From Nymphaea colorata (taxonomy: Eukaryota; Streptophyta; Magnoliopsida; Nymphaeales; Nymphaeaceae), in the NCBI RefSeq assembly GCF_008831285.2, contig NC_045151.1:10406571-10470570 (forward strand): a DNA stretch of 64,000 nt, given 5' to 3'. The notes beneath the pieces are model-generated. The model was not told the origin of the DNA and searched no databases. It saw nothing but the letters and a program-made list of their open reading frames with translations. How positions within the stretch are numbered: the stretch's first letter is position 1; every line of letters starts with the position of its first letter. This document shows, one piece after another, positions 24,034 to 35,300 of the stretch. The translations under genes and the position numbers were made by a program.

Positions 24034-24939
24034 ATGGTGAATAAGGGGAGCAGTCGGAGAATGGGACGTCGGAAGATTGAAATAAAGAAGATTGAGGACA
24101 AAGACAAGCGTCACGTGTGCTTCTCGAGGCGGCGGAACGGCCTCATGAAGAAGGCCAGCGAGCTGTTCATCCTATGCGGTGCTGAGATTGCCGTAATTGT
24201 CTTCTCCCCAACCGGCAAATCCTACTCATTCGGCAGCCCCTCCGTGCACTCGGTCGTCCACCGATTTCTCAATCTATCGCCCCCGTATTCTTCCCTCCCC
24301 ATCCGGCGGACGTTGGATGCGGACCCTGCTACCCACCAATCCAGCACCATGCGTGAGATCAACCAGCAGCACGACGGACTCTTCCAGCAGGTCGAGGAGG
24401 AGAGAAAACGTCGGGCATCGCTGCAGAAGCTGCAGGACAAGACATGCAATGCGCAGGCGATCGACGGCTGGGATGCAGACCTGAACAACCTCGACCGCAG
24501 CCTACTGGACGACCTGCTTCCGGAGGAGTTGAAATCGACGCTAACGGGGCTCGATGAGGAGCTCGTGCTTAGGACGCCCGGTAACACCTGCATTGGATTT
24601 GATGCCAGATTGACTGCCCTTCCCCCTCTTCCTCCTCCTCCTCCCCCTGCTTCCGAGCATCTTGCCTCTTCCTTTGTCAGTACTAGTGGCTATGATTTTA
24701 AGGCTAATGATGGCAACCCATTGTACTTGCCAATGTTCGAACCGGCCAACTTCGATCATGGCTTCACCACCGGTGGCCTTAACAGCCAGATCGACATCGG
24801 GAGCTCCTTCTCCAGCGAAGAAGATGATGCCTACACCATTGATCTCCCTGATTTTAATAATGATGATGGCATCCCCTTGTGTTTGCCAATGTCCAAACAG
24901 GCCAACCCCAATCTTGGCTTCACCACCCGGTGGCCTTAA
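24034..24939 (+). CDS. Type I MADS-box transcription factor, M-alpha (AGL62-like), C terminus frameshifted
   Basis: The frame opens at 24034; a second ATG at 24061 begins exactly at [10 protein letters not shown] and may be the true start. The MADS domain has the M-alpha signature ([38 protein letters not shown]). A charged coiled-coil-like region and a C-terminal part with two copies of a 52-codon repeat (LPM..., FTT, QIDIGSS) follow. In the first repeat the DNA reads TTCACCACCGGTGGCC; in the second TTCACCACCCGGTGGCC, one C more at 24926-24928. That moves the frame to TAA at 24937-24939. The expected continuation remains open in another frame to 25036. The gene is intronless. M-alpha proteins regulate female gametophyte and endosperm development, often dimerising with M-gamma partners such as the one at 13.3 kb. 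The MADS domain is intact, so function is still possible. Confidence 0.88.
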   Translation: MVNKGSSRRMGRRKIEIKKIEDKDKRHVCFSRRRNGLMKKASELFILCGAEIAVIVFSPTGKSYSFGSPSVHSVVHRFLNLSPPYSSLPIRRTLDADPATHQSSTMREINQQHDGLFQQVEEERKRRASLQKLQDKTCNAQAIDGWDADLNNLDRSLLDDLLPEELKSTLTGLDEELVLRTPGNTCIGFDARLTALPPLPPPPPPASEHLASSFVSTSGYDFKANDGNPLYLPMFEPANFDHGFTTGGLNSQIDIGSSFSSEEDDAYTIDLPDFNNDDGIPLCLPMSKQANPNLGFTTRWP

Positions 24940-25036
24940 CGGTCAGATCGACATTGGGAGCTCTTTCTATGATGCCTGCACCCTTGATCTCTCCCACTTG
25001 AGCTATGATCTCGATATAATGAATTATGGGTTTTAG
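24940..25036 (+). pseudogene. Out-of-frame C-terminal remainder of the M-alpha MADS gene
   Basis: In the frame one base away from the upstream coding frame the sequence continues the second 52-codon repeat ([12 protein letters not shown]) and ends NYGF at TAG (25034-25036). It is the tail lost through the extra C at 24926-24928. Confidence 0.85.
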
Positions 25037-25589
25037 ATTTTTTTCTTCTCGTTCTTTTTTCAAATAAAAAATGTTTCGCTAACCCTTTGTACAGATGTAT
25101 TCTTTTTTTTTTTTTGGGTGAAGGGAGGAGGTAATTCTTTCTGATTATACGTGTAGGCCTTTTGGCTAAGTAACACTTTGTACATGGTCAACGTGAAATG
25201 CCTTGCCATAAGACCTTTGATCAATTGAATAATATGACATGATTGTTTTGCTTGTGCTGGTTTTCTTTTAATTGTATCAAGGATATGGTTAGCATGTGCT
25301 GGTTTTGCAGAGTGGATCTATTGCATGAAAGGTAGAAACTGATGGCATTGATCTATGAGATTTGTTAACTCGACAATAAGCAGGATATGGAAATTCCTTT
25401 AACATATCATAAAGGATTTTGATATAGAAATTACTCACCGTTTTTATAAAAAAACTTGGCTATTATCATTAGGTGTGTGCTAAAGTGAAGTTCAAAACAG
25501 AAAAATGAGAAACTTGAAAGTGTCTTTGAGATTATGGTGAAGTTCACAACATGATCATATTTCCTTGGTCAATCTTTTTCCCTTGCAGA
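25037..25589. other. MADS 3' flank and spacer before TAF1 exons
   Basis: Non-coding AT-rich sequence with no recognised feature. It probably contains the MADS 3' untranslated region at its start and the TAF1 intron at its end. Confidence 0.5.
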
Positions 25590-28433
25590 TTTTAAGTCTT
25601 CTGAAGGAATGAAAATATTCTATTCGGGAAAGGAGCTTGAGGATGACAAAACTCTTGCCCAACAAAATATCCGACCAAATTCTGTGCTACATCTTGTGAG
25701 AACGAAAATACATTTGTGGCCAAGTGTTCAAAGACTTCCTGGTGATAACAAACCTTTACGCCCTCCTGGAGCCTTCAAGAAAAAGTCAGAGCTTTCTGTT
25801 AAAGTTGGTCATGTATTTTTGATGGAGTAAGTTGCATTCTACAATTTGTGAACCTTATTTGCTTTAGCTTATGTTGAAATATGAGAGAAAGAAAGGCAGA
25901 GGAAACACACAGAGCTTAACGTGGTTCAGCCTGTTCAATGGCCTACATCCACACACAAGACAGCACAATGGCTGCTTTCTCACACTAACAACCAGTTCTT
26001 TTACAAGTGAGAGAATATTAAAAAAAAAAAAAAAACCCACACCTCCACCGTGAACCAAAACTAAAGGTAGGAGATGATATGAAATAACTGCCAACCAACA
26101 ACAACATTTGAGACACGTCTTTATAAAAAATAACTGATCAGAAGGACGTGCATAAAACAAAAAAACGTTCTTCAACAGCTTAGTATATAGAGACATAAGT
26201 ATTGCGATTGAAGTTCTGGCTGTGGCTTATTGTTAGTGTTAACCCTTCCCCTGCCCGGTTCTCATTCACCTTTGAGGCACTGAATTTGTATTACCTCTTT
26301 TAGTAATTTCATTTCATTTTTTTCCTTTCTTAACTAGGTACTGTGATGAAAGACCGTTGCTTCTCGGAAATGTTGGGATGGGAGCAAGACTTTGCACATA
26401 TTATCAGAAACTGAACTCTAATGATCAGACTGCTGCTTCATTACGGCATGGAAGACATGGTTTGTTAGCCTTTCTTACACTGGAGTCAGCAGATAAGTCA
26501 CCCTTTCGAGGAGATATTAGACCTGGTTGCTGCCAATCATGTTTAGAAACAAACATATTATCGGACTCCTATATTTCCACATAAGCTGTCAACCACTGAC
26601 TATTTGTTAGTGTGCTCCTCAAAAGGCAAGCTCTCTTTAAGGCGCATCGATAGGCTGTATGTTGTAGGCCAGCAGGTGGGCTTCCTATGTCCCTTTTTTT
26701 AATTTCTGCAAGGGAATACTTGTCTCCATAATGTTTGTGCTTGAGAATCTTGTTTGTGAGCTTTCTGCGGCATTGTGTCAAGTCTATGTTCTTAAAATAC
26801 TTGTGAGCTTTCCGTGGCACTGTGCTAGTTCTATGTTTAAATTAAAGTACTTAAAATACTGAATACCAGTCTCATATTTCACATTTACACACACATTGGA
26901 GTGTGTGATTTTGTATGTGATCAGGACCCCAATTTGACGGCTAAAAATGAGAGAAGCTGAATTGATCAACTTGAGTGGTGTCATAGTACTTGGACACGTT
27001 ACTTTTTAATTCATCAACTTTTTTGATCCTCGGGACCAAATTTGATTTGTTCATCTTTTATGATCTCCAGGAACCTCATATGGAAGTAATATCCCACAAT
27101 AAAAAAAATATGCACACGTATATTGGGAACAGGTTGTTAGTATATATCTATCGTGAATTTCGTGCTAGTGAGAAGCCTGGTTTCCTTCCATGTGTTCGCG
27201 CTGATGAATTGTCTGCTCAGTTCCCTAATATGCCAGAGTACTTTATATGCAAGAGATTGAAACATTGCGCTGATCTGCAGGTATTTCTGCATCTATTCTA
27301 TATTGGTTGATTCTTTATTTTTAGTTCATGTTGAAAACTTACATTTGCACTTTGTTATAGTTCTTTTATGTTATTAACTATCTGTATGCAGTTCTGTTGA
27401 TCCTGACAAATCAATCCTTGATGCTTGCAGCGGGGATCAAATGGTGAGCTGGTATGGGTTATGAGGCGTAATTTCCGGATACCATCAGAGGAGGAACTTA
27501 GGAGGATGGGGTCACCAGAAGATGTCTCTCTCTCTCTCTCTCTCTCTCCCCACCCCTTCTTTTTTTCTTCAAAACACACACACACCAATGAAAAGAAGTT
27601 TATTCAAAATCTATTTGTATTGACACTTGTCTTGGCTATGTTTTTGAATTTTTTTTCATCAGTTCTGCACCTATGAAAGCATGTTAGCTGGTCGGCACCG
27701 ACTTAGGTGCTTGGGGATCAGCAGGCTGACGAATACTGTTGGCCTTGCATTTGCTATGAATCAAATTCCAGATGAAGCCCTTACTCTTGCAGCCGCATCA
27801 CACACTGAGAGAGAACTGCACATAACCTCATGGAATCTTAGCAGCAATTTCATTGCATGCATAGCACAGCATTTTATTTCTAATATTTTACCAATTTCTA
27901 CATCGTTCTTATGGGCTTTGTTTTCCATTATTTTTCATTGAATCTCTTTGTTACTTTTTAATACTTTCTTCAAATTTCTTGCTGTTGTTTGAATGTCTTT
28001 GAAGCATCTGTTTGCAAATGGTAGAGTGATTGTCTTCAACAGTATTTTGGTTGTTTGTTGTTGTTTGATACTACGCCGTGGCATGTGCTTCTACCAGCTG
28101 TATCATCCAAATTTATCATGAATTGTTGCATCTTTCCCAGAGTTTAACTCATTTCATGCAAGATACTCTCAGAATCTCCCTATATCAAAGCTGAAGTAGG
28201 TTTGCAATTCTTTCCTCATTTTGCAGGATAGGGACAATATTGAGCGTCTAGAAATTACAGGTGTAGGAGATCCTTCTGGTAGAGGCTTGGGTTTTAGTTA
28301 TGTCCGTGTTGCACCCAAAGCACCAGTTTCGAGTGCAGTGGTTAAAAAGAAGGCAGCTGCTGCTCGTGGTAGTTCAGCAGTTACATGAACAGATGCCGAT
28401 CTTAGAAGATTGAGCATGGATGCTGCACGTGAG
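25590..28433 (+). pseudogene. TAF1: TAF1 (TFIID subunit 1), six internal exons with frameshift and stop
   Basis: Exons are read at about 25590-25827, 26338-26671, 27071-27280, 27431-27522, 27662-27861 and 28228-28433. They encode the end of the ubiquitin-like domain (IFYSGKELEDDKTLA), the segment SELSVKVGHVFLMEYCDERP, then RADELSAQFPNMPE, and RLEITGVGDPSGRGLGFSYV, in the order of plant TAF1 (HAF1/HAF2), the largest subunit of general transcription factor TFIID. In exon 2 one extra base near 26555 shifts the frame to a TAA at 26581-26583; the correct frame continues beyond. In exon 6 TGA at 28386-28388 replaces a sense codon. The donor after exon 5 reads CA where GT is expected. Both ends of the protein are missing: nothing of the N-terminus, kinase or bromodomain region was found. 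A dead fragment. Confidence 0.85.
27523..27548. repeat. (TC)n microsatellite at a TAF1 exon/intron border
   Basis: A TC run begins exactly where the exon 4 donor should be. Confidence 0.9.
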
Positions 28434-30236
28434 GTATGATTCGGTATGATTCATTTTAATATTCAGTTTCAAATGATTTCTGAAGCATTATAAATTCATC
28501 GTTTCTTGCAGGCTTGCATTGTGTATTCTATGGTCCAATTTGATGCTTTCCATGCTTATTTATAATCATTATTCTGTATGATATGTCTGTAGAGAAATGT
28601 ACTTTGTTTTGTGTTTCCACCTGCTACACTTGGTATTTCTCTTTTCTGTAATGTTGATTTCAAAATTTCAATTATATTAAAAAAAAATTGTCAATTATAA
28701 AGGAACTCATGATTGGAAATACAAGCAAAGGCTCTTCCATGAAAACCAATGGGAGGGATCACCTTGTGGAGCTCTTTCTCTCATTTTCCCAACTCTTGCT
28801 CTTTTCTTCTTCTTCTTCTTCTTATGGTCCATCTGAGCTACCAAATGTCATTCTGATCATGAGCCATATCCTTCTGAGCCTGATATTGTGCTAGCAAAAG
28901 CCCTGCTGAGCCCTATCCAACTAGTTTGTAGTGCTAGCAAATGGGTGGGCCTCTCCCGTGTATCCATTATCATTGGTGAAGAATGCCTTCAGAAACCAGC
29001 TTTTAATGAACTTTCCTTGAGGAATTATAAATTGTGAAAGGAAGACTCTCTTTGTTAATCATATATTTGAAGAATGTAGATAGAGAATGTTGGATAAGTG
29101 AACAATTTGTCAAATGTGTAGTGGCTCCTGACAGCCTGATTGGCCACTTTTAAAAAGGATGATTGTCCCATTGAGGTCATTGATGGGATTTTGTTGAACC
29201 AGAATTTATTTCTGCGACAGTCTAGCCTTCAACATGACGAATGAAAGGGTGTAACTTCCTACCACTGTTCAGATCTCTGAAGTAGATATTTAAAGTGATG
29301 GTGATTTTGGATATTTGATGGGTGGTGGAATCCACCACCAAAGGCATTGGCGGATTACAAATTCTCATTTATTTAGTGCTAATTGGATCCTTAAATGAGT
29401 TCTCTGAAGAAAAGAATGGAAATTATAAGGGAATGTCTCCAATTATAACATGCATGAATACTGTGGTAGAATGAGCCAACTTATAAACTAATGCCTTCTG
29501 TAAGGTGAATAAGTTGAGTAATTTCTGTAAGAATTTCCTTGAGATTTCAGTCAAGGGTTTTAATTGTTTTCAGAAAGTGAATTTTGAAGATAGCTTCTTT
29601 TAATAAGGTTTTCTAATAAGACATCTTTAGCTTTCCCAAATAAGTTTAGGATCATTCAAATGGAAACCTTTCAAATGGTTTATATTATAAGTTTCACAAC
29701 AAGCTTTTGTGGTTATCGGTTATCCTATATTTTCCTAATGGTTTTTCTTCGTTGACGTTCATAACTAGGTCCTTTATACAATCTAATTATTTGTTAAAAG
29801 TTATTTGCCTGCAGAGCATTATAGCTCATTAAAATTTATTATCTTTTGCGGGTCACTTTTGAAGAGAATGAAGGATTTGATATATGATATGTGGCAATAT
29901 GTGACCTGAGCACTGGTACCAGATGCAGGTGTGACATTTTCCATAAAACTTTTTTGGGGGGTTTGAATGGGGCGCTGTTATAAAATAATGGCTGTGATAA
30001 TATCAAAACAAGTAGTTTAATTTTAGCTAGTCAACAAACAGAAAAATAGCATATTTTTTATTATGATATCATGATATTGAAAATGAATCTAAATTTAAAG
30101 CAATAATGAGACAATGGTTTTAAATGCGTTGTGGTTGAATTGAAAATAAATTCGTAAATCAACAAACTTGACATGATTGCACAATCAAGTTACCAATTAA
30201 TCAAACAAACAAGGTATAAAGTTGACATGATTGAAT
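28434..30236. other. Non-coding, nothing recognised
   Basis: The next expected TAF1 exon was not found. AT-rich sequence with short unrelated open frames. Confidence 0.45.
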
Positions 30237-30900
30237 TTTTTTTCATCAGGTCTGCACCTATGAAAGCATTGTTTATATGTATGTGTGTGTGTATTATACT
30301 ATTATGTGATGTTACATTCAGTGGGTGAATGTGGTTTACTTGGCTTGCAACAATGTGTTATGTTTGTTATTACCTTTATCACTTTAAATTTCTGTTTCTT
30401 TGACTAACTGATTATTTTTAGCCAACTGACTTGTACTATCATTTTGAGGGGCCCGACATATGTCTACTTCTGAGTTTGACAACTAGGTTCCTGGTTGTCA
30501 AAATGGAGACTAGTGAGAACTAAGTCTAGACAGGTCAGTTTGAGTTGATCAAAGTCGCCTGACTAAAATAAAATCAATACGGAGGTGCAAAACAAATCCA
30601 TATATTTCGGCTACATACACACACCATCCATACTGTTTCCATTATGTATTCTATGTTGGTCCTTCTCTTCTTCTCTATGAGGTCAGTTTGAGTTGATCAA
30701 AGTGGTCTGACTATCCCTTCGCTCCTCCCCCACCCAACAAAACACACACACACACACACATGCGCCATGATGTTTCCATTTTCTGAATCCAAACCCTAAA
30801 TAGTTGGAATTTTTGCGGCCTATCTGGTAGGGCTGTCGCTAAAATACGCCGGACTGGCTAATCGGGGCATCTCCATCTGATTTCAAGTTCAAGTCTAATT
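30237..30900. repeat. Chimeric block joining pieces of the TAF1 and CDKC loci
   Basis: Three segments follow one another in the same orientation. 30237-30268 copies the TAF1 intron 4/exon 5 junction (TTTTTTTTCATCAG, then TCTGCACCTATGAAAGCAT; compare 27648-27683). 30269-30785 copies the CDKC intron segment at 737-1345, without part of its inner duplication. About 30785-30890 copies the CDKC 3' flank at 6640-6745. The copies are diverged but unmistakable. Confidence 0.75.
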
Positions 30901-32357
30901 TTATTCGTCAAGACGATTCAAGTCAGAGCTCACAATATTTGCCTAAAAACATGAATAGCTTGCTCAAGCAAAGATTAATATGAAACTTGGTAGATTTCAC
31001 ATACAAATGACCTCACGTAGAAATAGCTACGAACACACGGCGGAAACTAGAATGATGCCTACCAAATATGCTACTACCCATGGTCAAAGCCCAGTCGAGA
31101 AACTTAAGTTGACAAAAGTCTTGGTTCGATCACAAGAACATAGTCATTGAAGTAACTAAATTTTAGGAGTATCCCAAGCATCATCTTAATGAGAATGTAT
31201 ACGCAGAATCTGTGAAAAATGTTCGAGTCCTAGAAATCTCCTAATGAAGTTTGTAGGTTTGCACGACTGAAGAGGTTTAGTAATTTGGCAAACAGGTTGC
31301 TACTTTTGAGGAGCTGACCGATATGAGGGCGAAGGTGCCGGTTGTCTGCAACTGAGGTGTTGCTTAGGACCTTAATACGTGCAAGCTTTATTTATTGACA
31401 ACAAAATGGGCAACTTGAAAAAATGCAAGTGCGTGTGCAAAATTTAGGATGTCCGATACAACAACCTGTTCAAGGTTTAGATCATCACACTCCGGGAACA
31501 GCCTGAACTTCATTTACACTGTGGGGTTCGAGTTAATGAACACAACTTTCAGGAGCAGTCCTCGTTTTTAGTCTTCTAAATTTTGATCCATGTGAGGGCT
31601 TGTGAAATTTGTCTGGATAATTATTGTCAATTTAAAATCGACTTTTCCTTTGTATGATATTCTTTGGCACTGATTACAAGAAAATTTTGAACAAAACTAA
31701 TTTTGGAGGGGGAAAAAATGTGGCAATCAATTAAATTATTTACAGAATTCCCTACAAAAGTACCATGATAATTCTTCAATAGTAACATTGTTTCTCCCCC
31801 TCTCGATACACCTTTTTCTAACTGATTAGTATGTGAGAAGTAATAAATATATATGCCTAGACAGTGCCATGATAATTAAAATCCTGAATTTTTAGACAAA
31901 CCATAACAAAAATTCTTCGAACAAACCCTGGCGACCATGTGGAGACGCTTGTGAGCTAGTCTTTGTAAAGTTACTACTCCGTAATTGAAGCCCACAATCA
32001 CAAATGTCCGCGAGCCACAGGCATACGTGTATGCATGTACCTAAACCGAGAAAAAGAGGTTCAAGATTATATTTGTGTGGAATAAATTGTTAATCTCCCC
32101 CCAAGTACATTCAGATGTCAATTACTCCATGAACTAATTGCATTTCCTGCTAGCAAAAGCGTATGACGAGTACAACATCTTTGCTATCTGATGGTGCTAA
32201 TAACTTCTTGATTTACTATCCTCCACCTCGTAATCTATATTGCAAGATGTCTTTACACCAGCTCCAGTCACTTGAATGTGTCAGTGTTACGCCAGAACCA
32301 CATTCTAGCAGCCACTTGGTACTATGGTCGTGGAGATGTTTCAGTTCCTTCTCCACT
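30901..32357. other. Non-coding, nothing recognised
   Basis: Unique-looking sequence downstream of the HRQ1 stop codon. No gene, transposon end or RNA gene was recognised. Confidence 0.4.
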
Positions 32358-35300
32358 TCATGTTGCCTTTAAATTTTCCGACTCAATGACACCCTGCAGG
32401 GTATACCATAAAAACATAATGTACATCCAAAGATACAACATATATTAACTTTAAAGCAAGGGAAGCTTACCTCAAGAACTAAAATGGCAGCAGTCTTGCT
32501 CAGAACTTCATTATACTCGGAACAAGAAAAATTCTGTAATAATTTTTGAAATGCTAAGGGTGCTCTTGCAAAAAAAAAATTAATAACAACAATAATAATA
32601 AAATCCACATTGAAGATGGTACAGAATGCCTAAACAGACCTGCACACAGTTTGGACAGCCTTTATCTCCCAAGCAGCTACATGATCTAATAAGTTCCAAT
32701 GAAGCAATTAAAAGGTCTCCAAATAGTGGTTGTACCTGTAACGTAAGTTCCATCGTAGTAGTCATAAGGCTTCCACAGGTACAACTACACATTACAGACA
32801 TATCCATATAGGTACATCATATATATGTTCATAATTCTATTTTTGTTTCTCTTATACATATCATCTGTTTTGCATTTTCTTAATTTTCTCTGCATGTTTT
32901 ATTAGTGGCACTTTGATTATCACTGAAAGTCAAGAAGATGTTGGAGCTAGCCAATGGCCAGTCAAACTTGCCTTTAGGTTAGTTGATTGTGTAGGTGTAT
33001 AGAGTCATGGTACAATATGCCTCCTTTAACTTGTACGTACTTTTTTGAGCTTATTGTGATCAATACAAGTATCACCCACCTGTGCTGAAATACCAACTCC
33101 ACCAGGTTGCTGGTCATACAAGAGTAGTCTTGCTGGAAAATAACGAGATTCATGTGGATTTGCACACTCTGTCCCCAAGTCTGAAGAATTTGACATTATA
33201 CACCTACCAAAGTATCCCCAAATGAAAAAAAATATTATAATACGCCATGTATCAGAATCAAGAAAGCTTCTAACAAGAGGATGTTCTCAACTTGTGGAAG
33301 CCAAGAGCAGCTCGAGTGGCAATATAATCATAGTAATGCATATTCAAAACCATCACAAACAAGAGTCCCAACTTCACCTTCAAGAATTCCAAGAAAGAAT
33401 CCTCTTAAGGTATCAAGGTCATAAACTAACTGATCAAGCAAAATGGCTTCATTTGAAAACTCCAAAGGCGCAATAGAAATTAAAATTCTCTACTTACAAA
33501 GGTACCAAATTAAGTATTGCATGAGAAGCAGCATGAAGCCCTGTGCGTAATGGAAGATTCTGAGCTTCCACCTTTATTTTGGTTGGTTCAGGAACACGAA
33601 TCCAAACAGCCTGTTTCACATAATAACATGAGAAGGTTGTAAGCATGGATATGAAAAATGTAAATGAAGATTATGCCATAAGAAACATCAGAAAAACAAT
33701 AGAGCTGCTTTTTTGCAGACCTGAGATTCATAAGAATATTCTGGTAGAAATAGATCAACTTTGTCAAAGATCTTGTTAGTTCTTCTCCAAATTTTATAGA
33801 AGCCAAACCATTTGGTTGTTACTTTACATGCAGTCACCCGAGCTGTTGTTCTCTGATAGTTCATTCCAGTCATCTTAGCAGGATATGCCTGGACAACACA
33901 ATCTCAAATGCTGGATGATACCATGACTTGAGAAGTTTGAAGTATTGGTATCGTAACATTCTACATTAGACACTTGGAACATTTTCACTGAAAGCCACAA
34001 CTTCAATAACCATACTACTGAAGATTGGATCTTTCAGACCATATAACTGCACATGAGATATAATCAAACAAGCAGCATAAATTAAACCCAAGAAGAAGAA
34101 TGAATATTTGATCCATGTAAATTACTCTAAAGGAGGTTAGTTAACTTGGTCATTTTTACTTCCAACTAATAACTAATTCTACAAAATTCCTGTTTAGATA
34201 TATACAGATACTTTTAAACAATGTCACAAGTTCAAGATCAAGGCCTACATATTCACCATTCAAGATACGAATCTCCTCCAACTAATAACTAATTCAAAAA
34301 ACTTCCTGTTTAGATATATACAGATAATTATCAGACAAGCTTACAAGTTCAAGATTGAGGCTTACATATTCACCACCAAAAACATGAATATCAGTATAAT
34401 CACGTGTTTTTGTGTAGTACTTCAAATCCACTTTTCTACACATAGCAATCTTTGCAGATAAATCTATCACTCTAACCAGGTAAGATTTCCCTTGTTGCAT
34501 ATAGACAGCACCTTCATAAACCTGAAAGATGAACACAAAGAAGGAATGAGTAATTGAATTTTATTTGCAGTACGCAGTAGACAGTGCTTCCTCACTAACT
34601 TTAACAAGGTGGAAATTTTTGAAGTTTGAACTCCAATTGACAATGCAAATAATGTATACCCACGGGTAATATCTCCGGTTGAGTATTTTTCACATGATGT
34701 GACCATGAAGTTATGATTCAGGTGCTTCATTACTAACTTCCATCTGGTGGAACATCTAGTTGGAGGAAAGAAATCTCACAAAGCACCCCATATACAAACT
34801 CCAGTTGAGAATGCAAACGGGTCGCTAAAGAAGGAGTAATATGACAGTACGATAATGAGTAACACTGCATGGCAGCAACTCAGTTAACATAAAACATTGA
34901 CATTATTCGGAAAAGAAAGACCATATCCTATCAAAAACATACTTATTCTCCTGTTTTGGAGAAAAACTAGATAAATTTGTGATCCTTTCTTTATAGAATA
35001 CTAATATATAAAGCTGGGAACTTCCTCAACAAGGTCACATTAAAGGACAGATAACAGATTCACAACCAAAAGAGACTCACAAAGTTGACATCTAACTAAA
35101 AAAGAAAAAGTATCACTAATGCAGCAGGAAAAAAGAAATGTTTTCTTCAAAGGCAACATTTCTGAAGAATTCTCATTATATACATCTAGAAAATGCATAC
35201 ACATGCGTGCAAACAAAAGCACTACCACACTAAAAAAGAACAAAAACGACTTTGCTACTTTGCAAATCATAACAGGCAATGTACAACCTGAAAGAAGGCT

